The translations under genes were made by a program, and so were the position numbers. Below the pieces are notes generated by a model. The model searched no databases. It was given only the letters and a program-made list of their open reading frames with translations, and had not been told where the DNA came from. 64,000 nucleotides of DNA from the NCBI RefSeq assembly GCF_029852145.1, contig NC_079974.1, forward strand, positions 16,491,582-16,555,581, in the 5' to 3' direction. This document shows, piece by piece, positions 50,401 through 61,410 of the stretch (the stretch's first letter is position 1; every line of letters starts with the position of its first letter). Source of the DNA: Microplitis mediator. Taxonomy: Eukaryota > Arthropoda > Insecta > Hymenoptera > Braconidae.

Positions 50401-53400
50401 TTTAATAATTAAACTGAGTTTTTGACTTTTTATTATTTTATTATCAGCTGCTTATAATTTTTAAAAATCATTCAGCGTGAATATATGGAAAGAGAGCTCC
50501 TAATTATTATCGTACTCAATATAAATGTCAAAATATCAAAGACCTAAGTTCACTATGTATTATTGATTTTTTTTATAATTCATATTTTCCGGAACTTTCC
50601 TTCGGAGTAAAATTCACCCCGAAGGAATTAAATAAATAAAAAGTCATGTACTCCGCGTTCACTCTGCAAATTTTTTAGATTGTATCACCAAAAAATAAAT
50701 AAAAAACTTTAAGAGATCGGATGTTTGCCAGTCAATTAAACAACAAAATATAAATAAAATTAAAATAAAAATTTAAAATAATAAATAAATATATTTACCT
50801 AAACATTGGATTATTCAATTCACGATTCATAATCATTGCCTCGAACATAGGGCCTTCACGGATTACAAATTCCACCATTCTATGTATCAACATGACTAAG
50901 TTCCTATAACGCACAATGAAAATTGAAAGATGTGCCCATAAAACTTGTAGAAAAAAAACTGTGTTTTTTTTTTTTAGTATTAATTATTATCATTTTTTTT
51001 TAAATATAAAATTCCTTCACACGTCAATCTCCATCCAGTGGACACGTGTTGATGGAAAGGATAATACAGCGTTTAATACTTACAAAATGTTTCAGTACAT
51101 AACTAAAAAAATCAACAAATACCTTTCCGTTGGAATAACCACTTTGACAACGGCATTCTGCAAAATCTGTCAAGGTCCAAGATCACAGTGTGCAAGAGAG
51201 TTTGTCAGACAGATTTGGTAAAGTTGATAGACACAGTATTGAGTTTGGGGTTGGTGTTGTGCCAGCCCGTTTCGTATGCCAAAATTCGTTCGTGTGCCCC
51301 CAAGAACGTACGCCAACAAGAAGTCATTACAACAACACAATTTGTAAACGTGGATTAGATTTGTCATTTGACAATTAAATAGTCAAGGATTTAACATCTT
51401 CATTGCCACTTAGTAGCTTTTATTATTTATTATTTCATTTTATATTACTTTGTTACTCATTTACTTTTTTTTCAGCACATCAGTCTCACACTTACCGAGT
51501 TATTGTATAGACCTAAAGTCTAGTATCATTTAAATTTTATTTAATTTATCTTATTTATTAATTTTTAATTTTTTTTATACTTTTAATTAACTTGTTCACT
51601 TTATCCAAAATAATTTAAACGTGTAATAAAACCAAGCAATTAAATTTTATATATCGACCTTTGATGAGCTCACGATGTAGTTAATTATTAAAAAAAAAGT
51701 TAAGACTTTTTTTTTGTATACTTTGTTTCGTTTGAATGATTAACCGGTTTGTTTTGTATATAAATAAATTTATATATTTTTTTTTCTAACAGAAGTAAAT
51801 TAATTTTACCTTTTCGAAGTTTTCCTTTTCCTGGGGGTCCGCGCTCTGGAGGTTGCGGATACGTGGTATCTGAGATTACGTTTCAAAAACATGGTTATAC
51901 GGTTCAAAAATTTTAAATAAAAAAAAAAATAAAAAAAAAATGAATAAATATAAATGATAATTAACAACGATATTTAAAAATAATAAATATGTTGATGATG
52001 ACTTATAGTAATTAAAATATTATAAATATTAAAGTTAAAATTATATTTTAGTGCTAAATGTCGCACTAAAAAAAATTTATAGCAAAAAAATCCAAGGAGG
52101 GATCGCTGGTAATTATGATAAATTATTTAAATTACAGCAATTGCCGCAATTTTTTTTTTATCTTTTAAATCCTAGTAAATTATCAGTTACTAAACGAAAA
52201 AGGACATTTTAATTTCCTAATATTATTTGAAAAATAATAGACACAACTGTATTTAATACTGAAGGTGTTTGATGTTAAAAAAATCAAAACATTTATAAAT
52301 CTAATTAATGTATAAGGGGTAAAATATTAAATAGTAATAAAACGATATTTGATTGAAGAAGTGATTGAGCGTTTTATTAATTACGCGCTGGGAGTGGTTT
52401 GACTGGGGTACCTTGTGTCTGTCACGACGATGAGGTTGTGCGTTGAACGGCAAACCAGAAGGTGGTGGTGGCTGCGTTATCTCCATCAGTGCTGGTGGAA
52501 TGTATATTGGATATGGTGGTATTGGTACACTTTTGCCCCAACCCAACTTCATTTCGTACTGCATTATATCACGTCCTGTATAAATTATTTTTTAATTTTA
52601 ATAATCAAATCAATTAACCAGATAGAAAAAATTTTTAAATATTTGTATTAAAATTTACCATTCAAATTTTTCAATGCTCGTTCACCGTCTTTACGACTCA
52701 TAAATGCAACAAATCCACAATTTCGTTGACGAGCTTTTTCCTCATCACTTCTTGGCCACATTATTTTAATACTTGCTAATGGACCAAATTTACCAAAGAT
52801 TTCCATCAATTGTTGCTCTGTTATCTAATTAATTACATTCATAATTAGTAAATTAATAAATAATAATATTTTTAAATTACAGTCGACTACCCTCCATAAG
52901 CCTGCCCTTTATAAACCTCTTCCCCGCAACCGGCAGATACTGAGTCCGAACAGCTCTTCCCTACTTAATCACTCTAAGGAGTTTCTTACCTGACATCCCG
53001 TTATAAGCCTCCGTCAAAATTGTCTAAATTATAAACTAACAACAGGAAAAAATATCAAATTAATGATGAAAATTTACTATCAATGTTTCGCGGATAATAA
53101 TGTAATAAATATTAAGTAAAATATAATTAATTGTTCATAATTGTAATCATTAATTACAATAACAGCTTCTGTTACAATTTAAAAGTTTTTTGAGCATGAC
53201 AATTGTTATTAGTGTAAAAAGATAAGTATTAATTTTAGTGCTGTAAGCACTAGACAAATCGAGATAGTGACGTAAGTAACAAAACGTAAATATGACCTTT
53301 GAAATCATATAAAATAAAACAGGCTTATAACGAGTTGTCGGGAACAAAACTAAACGCACGCTAGTGGGAAGACTGAAATTTCAAGAAAAATTTCCCCTAC

Positions 53401-54777
53401 ATTCCTTAGACCAGACTTATGACAGATAGTCGACTGTAATAATTAAATAATTAAAATAGTAAATCTTACTTTAGGATTTAAATTGCCCAAGTATAAATTT
53501 GTTGTATTTGGGTCGCCATTGTCAAAAGAACCATCTAAAAATAATTTATAAAAATGAATATTGTTTTTTTATATTTATTTAAATATAAAAAAAAGGGTAA
53601 TAATGAAAAGGGATTAAGGATAAAATGGATTACCCTCAAAAATCATAGATAAAAGGCGAGGATCATCGACATAATTTCGTAGAGCTTTTCGTGAATCATG
53701 AAAATTAGGACTAGTGCCTGATGTAAAGAAAAAAATCAGTGTGAGTGGAGCAGACATCAGACAAATTCAAAATTATTAATAAATGGAGTAAATAATTAGT
53801 AAAATTAAATTTAAAAAAAGCGCATTTAAAAAATTTTGAAATTAATAAGTGCATTTTTTATAAATCCTATTTTTTAAATTATTTACTCTATTTATTTATA
53901 ATTTTAAATTCGTCTGATGCCTGCTACATTCACACTCGTAAGAAAAAATTGCATTTCTTATTTCGATAATGAAAAAAAAAAAAAAAAGAAAATAAAATAA
54001 ATTAACAATATTAATAATATCATACCCTCAACAGATTTTAATGCAGCCATCATAGGATCTTCAGCTGACTGTGACATAACAACACTTTTAACAACACCTT
54101 TATACTTATGCCTTTCTTCTCTTTCTTCCTGAATCATTTTCAATTCTTCTTTAAATAATTCTAAATTACTTTTCTTTTTTTCACCCTCTTTCTTTTTCTT
54201 TCCAAGTCTATCTAATTTACGTTCATTCGAACCAAGTAATTTAGCATATTCCTGCGCTTGCTCAGCTGACGAACGACTATCAACTAATTCAGATATTTTA
54301 GACTGTGGTTTATACAATTTTCCTTTGTCTTTAGTGTCCTCTTGTCTTTTTCCAGCATCATATGTACCAGCTTTTATCCATATTTTACTAGTCGTCTTAT
54401 TTGGGGTTTCTTGAAATGTTGCTACGAATTCTTCGAAGGCCTTTAAATTCAAAAGCGATTCAAACAATTAATCATTATAAATAAATGAAAATATTAATTA
54501 CTAACGAATTAATTATATAAAATAACAATAAAAATTTTGAAAAAATATTTACTTGGGCTGCTGCTTGTTCCTGTTCTTTTTTTTTTTGCTCTTCTAATTC
54601 TTTTTTACTTTGCGGTCGCTTCCCCATTGTGCCAATGGAAAAGGCTTTTAATTTTTGCTCATTTATTTGCTGTTAATAAAATTTAAAGTTTTAATTAATT
54701 AACACTATGTTTAAAATAATAAATTTAGTTGAAATATAAAATAAAATCAGTACCTTCATTATTGCTTTTTCCGCCAT
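47489..54777 (-). CDS. U2SURP: U2 snRNP-associated SURP motif protein (SR140)
   Basis: Seventeen minus-strand exons: 54777-54754, 54669-54553, 54440-54026, 53717-53634, 53534-53470, 52824-52659, 52575-52412, 51869-51810, 51166-51123, 50903-50799, 50109-49882, 49803-49561, 49020-48647, 48559-48340, 48252-48096, 48015-47861 and 47777-47489. They encode 969 residues, all phases agreeing. Order of parts: KLKAFSIGTM near the N-terminus; KKSNLELFKEELK; an RRM (about 225-310) with TTNLYLGNLNPK and CGFVAFMSR; a SURP module (about 378-422) with EFVIREGPMFEAMIM; a CID-like domain (about 480-620); DIDG(A/V)P repeats; a cwf21 helix region (TRLREIEVKIMQYQDELESG); and an Arg/Ser-rich tail. The family joins the 17S U2 snRNP during pre-mRNA splicing in the nucleus. 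Two introns carry transposons (49046-49495, 52880-53436). Confidence 0.97.
49046..49495. mobile_element. Foldback-type element, copy 3 (inverted)
   Basis: ACTTCCCGCTATGAAAATTT starts the copy, which continues with TTGTCCGACGTTATCTTTGG and a mirrored CCAAAGATATCGTCGAACAA. It lies in a U2SURP intron and is clearly related to 3625-4250. Confidence 0.7.
50215..50690. mobile_element. Degenerate GGAGTGA-rich repeat in U2SURP intron
   Basis: GGCGGAGTGATTTCGGAGTG near the left and CTCCGCGTTCACTCTGC near the right echo the interiors of the CACTGTAAAAA-ended elements at 20801 and 23195. The terminal CACTG motifs are not intact. Confidence 0.5.
52880..53436. mobile_element. Pogo/Tigger-like MITE, copy 2 (uninterrupted)
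   Basis: Ends CAGTCGACTACCCTCCATAA and, inward from the right, CAGTCGACTATCTGTCATAA, flanked by TA. It matches 11858-12906 in reverse orientation apart from the third element inserted there. It sits in the U2SURP intron between the two RRM exons. Confidence 0.8.
53738..53938. mobile_element. Palindromic MITE, AGTGTGAATG family, copy 2
   Basis: Starts AGTGTGAGTGGAGCAGACAT and ends GCTACATTCACACT. It is closely similar to 40322-40524, including TGGAGTAAATAATTAGTAAA and TTATTTACTCTATTTATT, and lies in a U2SURP intron. Confidence 0.75.
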
Positions 54778-55386
54778 TCTCGGTGAATCTAAAAAGCTAA
54801 CCTACAATGTGAGCATCATGATAAAACATTAAATTTAACAATTAATTATGGAAGTTAAGACGAATATACAGCAAGTGTTGTTTTTAAAATCAATACTTAA
54901 AAAATTTAATTGTATTATAAGTCTAAACATCAATTTAAAATCACATTTGATAAACGAAAAATTATGATGTTACAAAAAATTATATATTTTTACTAAGACA
55001 CTTGACTTGAAGACACTCTTTTTATACTTTTTTTTTCATCGCTATTTACTCTTTATGTTTTTCAATTGATCGTGAAGCTAGTTACTTTCATGTAATCATT
55101 GCTACCAACACTAAAATTTTAGAAAAATTAAAAAATGTCGAATGTTTATAGGAAAATTTGAGGATCACTGGCTCAGGAAGAGGATACGTGGCGCCATGAT
55201 GGTAACGTAGCGTCGATGTTGATGAAAAGATGAGAATTCCCTGATAGCTACACTTTAAATATAATTACTCAGCAAGTTCTGCAGTGAAACATTTACGGCT
55301 GACTGTCTTTGTTGCACTCGTAAAGTAAATGAGAATTTTAAAACAATTTTTCTCGGAGACGAATTAGAATTTTTGAAAATACGAAA

Positions 55387-55748
55387 TTTCGGCAGATTTC
55401 CCATGTCTACTCAGAACCTAACTACCTTGTACCAACTTTATTCAAAAATCGTTAGCCCTAATAGCTTAGCTCAAAAATTTCTTGATTCCAAGATTTCTTT
55501 ATTACATTACATCATTATTCTAAGACATCTCTACCTAAACTTTTGAAAAAAAGTAAACAATTCAGTAAGCAGGAAAATGCTTTCTTCTTCTCAGAAATTT
55601 GGGTAGAGTTGTCTTGGAATAATGTTTTAGTGGAGTAAAGAAATCTTAGAATCAAGAAATTTTTGAGCTGAGCTATTAGGGCTAACGATTTTTGAATAAA
55701 GTTGGTACGAGGTAGTTAGGTTCTGAGTAGACATGGCAATCTGCCGAA
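55387..55748. repeat. Inverted repeat, arms about 150 bp
   Basis: TTTCGGCAGATTTCCCATGT and CTCAGAACCTAACTACCTTG at the left are mirrored by GAGGTAGTTAGGTTCTGAGT and ATCTGCCGAAATT at the right. The arms are highly similar. Probably a palindromic MITE. Confidence 0.7.
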
Positions 55749-55857
55749 ATTTCTAGTTCTTTGTTAAGGGTTTAAAAAACGCTAAAGACTCTCTATTTTA
55801 GGTTTCTAGTATTTGTCTGTGAATTAAATTGAATTAAAAATCGGTTACCGTTACCCC

Positions 55858-56066
55858 TTAAGGCTCGGCCGTACCTAACGAAATCTCGAATTTAAAAATT
55901 CTAATTACTTTTTGAATATTTATGAGACTCGGATGATGAAAATCTTTCGAGGAAGTTCGTCTTCTGCTTTGAAACGCTAAGAAAATTGCTGTTATGATAA
56001 TTATTTAATAAATAATTAGAATTCTTAAATTCGAGATTTCGTTAGGTGCGGCCCAGCCTTAACGAC
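55858..56066. repeat. Inverted repeat GGCTCGGCCGTACC family
   Basis: CTTAAGGCTCGGCCGTACCT with AACGAAATCTCGAATTTAA is mirrored by TTAAATTCGAGATTTCGTTA and GGTGCGGCCCAGCCTTAA. A half-related unit starts at 56263 (CTTAAGGCTGGGCCGTATTA). Confidence 0.7.
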
Positions 56067-56559
56067 GAGTTTCTGGTAAGCCTCGGCTGGATAATACTTG
56101 CGTGCAAGTTGATGCAAATCTATTGCCGTCATCTGGATGTAATTTGATATAAAAACTTGCTGTCAATTTGAAATGAAACTTGAAATCAACTTAACGTCAT
56201 TGTCTGGCAGTAATACTTGTAGTCAAATTGAATTCAAATCAGACAATTTACTGTCAACTTAAGGCTGGGCCGTATTAAACGATTTTTTGAATTTTACTTT
56301 TCATTTAATTTATTAATCAATTGTTATTACAGGAATTTTTATAGCTTCCGAAAAAATGTGTAAGACAAACTTTTTCGGAAGGTTTTCATCACTCGAGTGA
56401 CGTAATTATTCCAAACGTAGGTAGAAAAGTAAAATTCGAAAATTCGGTTTGTTCTGCCCGTAACTGCTTGCTCTCTAACACTTTCTTTTAAATTGGCTTT
56501 AGAATGCGGCAGTAGCTTGAAGCAATCTATAGATTTTCCAAAACAAATGGATGGCTGTT

Positions 56560-57135
56560 AAGGTCATTCTCAGACAGTGCCCCCCACTTTTTAAAAATTT
56601 TCAACTGTCCCAGATTTAAAAAAAGATTTGAAAACGATGTTAACTAATGTTAAAGCTCCATAAGAGAAGGAATTGAAAAGTATTAAAAGTATTTAGACTT
56701 GGGTTGGTAACACACAGACAACTTTAAGATGTCTTTTCAAAGGATAAAACAAATTTTTTTTTTGTCTCAGTCATTTTTTTTGGTATAAATAAGACACGTG
56801 GATCTTGGTCCTAGGAGACAGAAAATTTTCGTTTTTCCTGTCGTAAAAAAGACATGTCAATTAAAAAGTCGTTTAGATGACTTATTTTACAGTTATTTGT
56901 AATTTACTTTCTGTCGTCACTTGTGTCAAGTCTTTTCAGTAGATATTTTTTCGGTGACATAAATTTCTGATTATTTTGTCAACATGACAGTGGCTTATCG
57001 ATCTGTCAAAAAACTGATTTTTTTTATGGATGACACAAAAGCGAGTGTGCTACTTGGGTATTGAAAAGAATTCAAATTTTATTATTTTTAAAACTTTTTG
57101 TCATAAACGTATCAAAATTTTATCAATTAATTAAA
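56560..57135. mobile_element. Repeat interrupted by a second repeat
   Basis: The outer pieces (GTCATTCTCAGACAGTGCCC at 56564 and CGTATCAAAATTTTATCAAT at about 57107) match the inner element of Gap1 intron 1 (30179-30640). Between them, about 56705-57060 matches 62985-63220 (TCGGTGACATAAATTTCTGA, CTTATCGATCTGTCAAAAA). Confidence 0.6.
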
Positions 57136-57215
57136 AAAAAAAAAAATCTAAAAACCACCTGACCCTACTGCAGGCCAGCCCTAAAACTTCCCGCTATTTT
57201 CGAGCTCAAAATATA
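57123..57215. mobile_element. Foldback-type element, fragment
   Basis: Only the left end remains: ACCACCTGACCCTACTGCAG and AAAACTTCCCGCTATTTTCG, matching the start of 3625-4250. Confidence 0.65.
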
Positions 57216-57814
57216 GCGTTATCGTAACTACAAAAAAAGATTGCCAGAATATTTTATTTTTGTGAGCGACTGTATCCAATACATCTTAGCTTTGAATATA
57301 CAGATACACACTCACATACAATCACATTGCTGAGTATAATAAATGTGGCAACGCCGCAAATATTAATACTGAATAGTGTATAGATTAAACGTATAGGTAT
57401 CTTTATATTCAAGCGCGAAAGCGCTGAGGGTGCTTTTTGATCGATCTATTTTTTTGACTCATTCACTCACATTAAATTTTTTTTTATTCAATTCAATTCA
57501 AACTGATTCAACAATTAAAATCATTTTAAATTATTTTAAATCATAAAATAATATTTCCTTATTTTGTAATTCAAAATGATTTAAAATGATTCACTCCGAA
57601 TTTATACTCGAAAGCAAAATAATTTAGTCGATTTGGAATTTTTCCAAAATAATCAAGAGTTACGTAATCTTAAATCATTCCAAATTAGATTTCTTAATCA
57701 GGGAAGAATATATTAACATAAATTTCTAAAAAAATAACCGATTTGAAAGATGGAATTAACATGAATAAGAAAAAAAAAATAAAGATGATATTAGTACAAT
57801 GATAAATCGTTCAA

Positions 57815-57878
57815 ATGATATTTGTAAATGGACATTACATGATTACATAATCATGTAATAAGTCCATTTACAAATATT
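57815..57878. repeat. Compact near-perfect hairpin
   Basis: ATATTTGTAAATGGACATTA pairs with TAATAAGTCCATTTACAAAT, and CATGATTA with TAATCATG, around a very short loop. The size is in the range of a microRNA precursor, but a tiny palindromic repeat is equally possible. Confidence 0.55.
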
Positions 57879-58546
57879 GTTGACGCAGAAAGTGACGAAA
57901 ATTTACAAGCTATCTCTAATTAAAAACTCTGGTATTAATTAACATAAGAACTAATTCTTTAAATGTAGAAAATGATTTAAAAAGCTTATAAACATGTATG
58001 TATTATGTAAAACTGAACTTTTATTAATGTTTTTATATAATTTATGATGAAAAGTTTAGCTTATCAAGATTATCATTTTGCTGACTTATTTTATTTTGAT
58101 GTTGATACCTTTTTGTCTGTTAAATAAAAGCATTTATTTCAAAGTAAATATTACGCAAAATGAGCCACATTAATAATACAAACTTGTTTTTATTTAATTT
58201 TCAAATTTTCTAAACTTCCGACTACAAAGTTATATTAATTCACAATATTGCAAAAGATTTAAACATTTAATAAAAAAAAAAATTTTTTGATTAGTGTAAA
58301 ATATAGGAATTCGTTGATTAAAAATAAAATTAATTTATTGAATAATAAAATTGTTAAAAATAAAAAAAGCGTAATATTGAATCTCATTGAATCCGTAGCA
58401 TGGGAGGATTCGAATTCTTCTCGATCCGAAAAAGAATTGAGAAATCGGATTAAATCAAATTGGTTCGAATTCAGGTTTTAATTCTCCTTTGTTTATAAGG
58501 GGAATCATCCTCAGTAAAGTCTGGAAATATCTATTTCTTTAATATT

Positions 58547-59388
58547 CTATAATATTTTTTTTTGACTACTTTTAACTACGTCAGCCATTTCCTCTACTGA
58601 TTCTCGTAAATGTGACCGGCCTCTTTTAACTAGATTTGCCAACCGTATGTTCGTTGAGTGATAATTATTTTCTTTGATAATGTTATTACGTTTAACAAAT
58701 ATAAGCCTTGATTCGCTAATACGCCGCATTTTTCCTACGACCACTATTTTTGATCGCCATGTAAGCCATTCTCGTAGATTGTCGGTGTGAATATTATTTT
58801 TATCCAGTATATCGACGAGGTACGAGGTATACCCGAGTCGAAAAATAATTCCGGTTTTAGACCTCAAATGCAAGATTTTGAGGTTTGCCTCAGTTTGTCC
58901 TCACCATTTAAAATTCATATAAATCTGAGATAAGGTTAGTCTCATTTTGTGTGACTTTTGCAACTTTCAGAAGTATATGAGGTTAACCTCATGTATATAT
59001 TTCTTATCGATGAGACCAATATGAGGTTTATCTCACATATAGTTCTTATGGATGAGACCAAGATGAGGTTAACCTCACATATATATTTCTGATAGGTGAG
59101 ACCAAGATGAGGCTTAACCAATTAGTTAAGCTGTTGAGGCTTAATTGAGACATGTCCGACAAAAACTGCCGAATGAGACCTAAATGAGTCCAAAATCCAC
59201 CGTTGAGGCCAAAATCCGGTATTATTTTTCGACTCGGGGAGGCGCGGGAGTAGCCGTATGGGCTTGTTGTCTTTCATTACAATTATAGTTTTTCTATTAA
59301 TATATAGAGCATGAAATCCTTCTACATGTAATTTTTTCGGCTGTTTGCGAACCATTGTTTTCAAAAGTTTTCCATTCTTATAGCCCAT
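58547..59388 (-). pseudogene. Unknown transposon-interrupted ORF, left palindrome arm
   Basis: Minus-strand reading from 59388 gives MGYKNGKLLKTMVRKQPKK and continues to KPIRLLPRL. A MITE interrupts at 59239-58832. Coding-like sequence then resumes as SYLVDILDKNNIHTDN, EWLTWRSKIVVVGKMRRISE and EEMADVVKSSQKK until 58547. The protein is basic and matches nothing I recognise. Broken by the insertion, it is probably not functional. Confidence 0.55.
58832..59239. mobile_element. CCCGAGTCGAAAAATAAT-ended MITE, left arm
   Basis: Inverted ends CCCGAGTCGAAAAATAATTC and ATTATTTTTCGACTCGGG. The interior has several GAGGTTAACCTCAT-like units. It sits inside the unknown ORF, as does its mirror copy at 60205-60611. 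Confidence 0.75.
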
Positions 59389-59395
59389 TGACTTG

Positions 59396-60052
59396 CGAAT
59401 TTCGTCGGATGAATATCGTCATCCGACGAAATTTGCAAGTCAATGGACAGGATTCTATGGACTACAATTGACGTAAGCGCGGTGAGGACAAACTGAGGCA
59501 AACTTCAAAATCTTTCATTTGAGGTCTAAAACCGGAATTATTTTTCGACTCCGGGATCAGCTTGATAAATGTTACCGCGCTTACGTTAAATGTAGTCCAT
59601 AGAATCCTGTCCATTGACTTGCAAATTTCGTCGGATGACGATATTCATCCGACGAAATTCGCAAGTCAATGGACAGGATTCTATAGACTACAATTGACGT
59701 AAGCGCGGTGAGGACAAACTGAGGCAAATCTCAAAATCTTTCAAAATAATTCCGGTTTTAGACCTCAAATGAAAGATTTTGAGGTTTGCCTCAGTTTGTC
59801 CTCACTGCGCTTACGTTAAATGTAGTCTATAGAATCCTGTCCATTGACTACAGTTAACGTAAGCGCGGTAACACTGATCAAGCTGATCCCGGAGTCGAAA
59901 AATAATTCCGGTTTTAGACCTCGAATGAAAGATTTTGAAGTTTGCCTCAGTTTGTCCTCACCGCGCTTACGTCAATTGTAGTTCATAGAATCCTGTCCAT
60001 TGACTTGCAAATTTCGTCGGATGACGATATTCATCCGACGAAATTCGCAAGT
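59396..60052. repeat. Palindrome core with three copies of a 36-bp hairpin
   Basis: TTTCGTCGGATGA...TCATCCGACGAAA occurs at about 59398-59433, 59626-59661 and 60014-60049. The copies are separated by blocks containing TTGACGTAAGCGCGGT, GAGGACAAACTGAGGCAAA and AATTATTTTTCGACTCC in alternating orientation. These blocks are fragments of the same MITE family as in the arms. Confidence 0.75.
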
Positions 60053-60054
60053 CA

Positions 60055-60884
60055 ATGGGCTATAAGAATGGAAAACTTTTAAAAACAATGATTCGCAAAC
60101 AGCCGAAAAAATTACATGTAGAAAAATTTCAAGCTCTATATATTAATAGAAATACTATAATTGTAATGAAAGACAACAAGCCCATACGGCTACTCCCGCG
60201 CCTCCCCGAGTCGAAAAATAATACCGGATTTTGGCCTCAACGGTGGATTTTGGACTCATTTAGGTCTCATTCGGCAGTTTTTGTCGGACATGTCTCAATT
60301 AAGCCTCAACAGCTTAACTAATTGGTTAAGCCTCATCTTGGTCTCACCTATCAGAAATATATATGTGAGGTTAACCTCATCTTGGTCTCATCCATAAGAA
60401 CTATATGTGAGATAAACCTCATATTGGTCTCATCGATAAGAAATATATACATGAGGTTAACCTCATATACTTCTGAAAGTTGCAAAAGTCACACAAAATG
60501 AGACTAACCTTATCTCAGATTTATATGAATTTTAAATGGTGAGGACAAACTGAGGCAAACCTCAAAATCTTGCATTTGAGGTCTAAAACCGGAATTATTT
60601 TTCGACTCGGGTATACCTCGTACCTCGTCGATATACTGGATAAAAATAATATTCACACCGACAATCCACGAGAATGGCTTACATGGCGATCAAAAATAGT
60701 GGTCGTAGGAAAAATGCGACGTATTAGCGAATCAAGGCGTATATTTGTTAAACGTAATAACATTATCAAAGAAAATAATTATCACTCAACGAATATACGG
60801 TTGGCAAATCTAGTTGAAAGAGGCCGGTTACATTTACGAGAATCAGTAAAGGAAATGGCTGACGTAGTTAAAAATAGTTAAAAA
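60055..60884 (+). pseudogene. Unknown transposon-interrupted ORF, right palindrome arm
   Basis: Mirror of the left-arm ORF: MGYKNGKLLKTMIRKQPKK to KPIRLLPRL, MITE at 60205-60611, then SYLVDILDKNNIHTDN to EMADVVKNS and a stop. It differs from the left copy at a handful of residues (for example L to P after HTDN, and K to E in the LANLV(K/E)RG stretch). Family unknown. Confidence 0.55.
60205..60611. mobile_element. CCCGAGTCGAAAAATAAT-ended MITE, right arm
   Basis: Same element and same insertion point as in the left arm, in mirror orientation. It starts CCCGAGTCGAAAAATAATAC and ends GGAATTATTTTTCGACTCGG. Confidence 0.75.
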
Positions 60885-61003
60885 AAAATATCGATACCCA
60901 ACATTATAGAATATCAAAGAAATAGATACTTCCAGACTTTACTGAGGATGATTCCCCCAATAAACAAAGAAGAATTAACATTTAAACCCGAACCAATTCA
61001 AAT

Positions 61004-61378
61004 CCGATCACGACTATTGTCGATTTCCAAGCATGCCATTGTACTGGATTGTCAGTGTCAATATTATTTTCATACGCTAAGTTTATCGATGAGATTTGTC
61101 GATACATTCTGCCATTTGTCTTCATATATGAACGTTGCCATTTGTTTTAAATATAAACGTTCTAGGTTTATTTCAATAGTAACGATTGGGATCCTTTTTT
61201 AATCAAAATTAAATTGAAACTGATGAAAACAACCTAAAAGCAAAAATAATATTTTGAATATTAGTATCAGCAAACAGAAAAGGGAAGGCGAAAATTTTGA
61301 GATAAAATTGAAGTACAAACTATGATGTTGAAGTTAGCAGGCAATTATAATTTAGAATTTTTTTTAACAATTTAATTG

Positions 61379-61410
<32 letters not shown>

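Larger units (their letters stand above)
54778..58442. other. Intergenic repeat-rich region upstream of U2SURP
   Basis: No gene is supported. It holds two palindromes (55387-55748 and 55858-56066), a disrupted repeat (56560-57135), a foldback fragment (57123-57215) and a compact hairpin (57815-57878), which are listed separately. The U2SURP promoter must lie near 54780-55300, but no core element is convincing. Confidence 0.5.
58443..61003. repeat. 2.56-kb palindrome
   Basis: Two arms of about 1 kb face each other around a centre at about 59400-60050. The outermost shared sequence is near CAAATTGGTTCGAATTCAGG (left), and AGGGGAATCATCCTCAGTAAAG-type sequence follows in both arms. The arms differ by only a few percent in the stretches compared by eye. 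Each holds the same ORF remnants interrupted at the same place by the same MITE. Confidence 0.85.
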
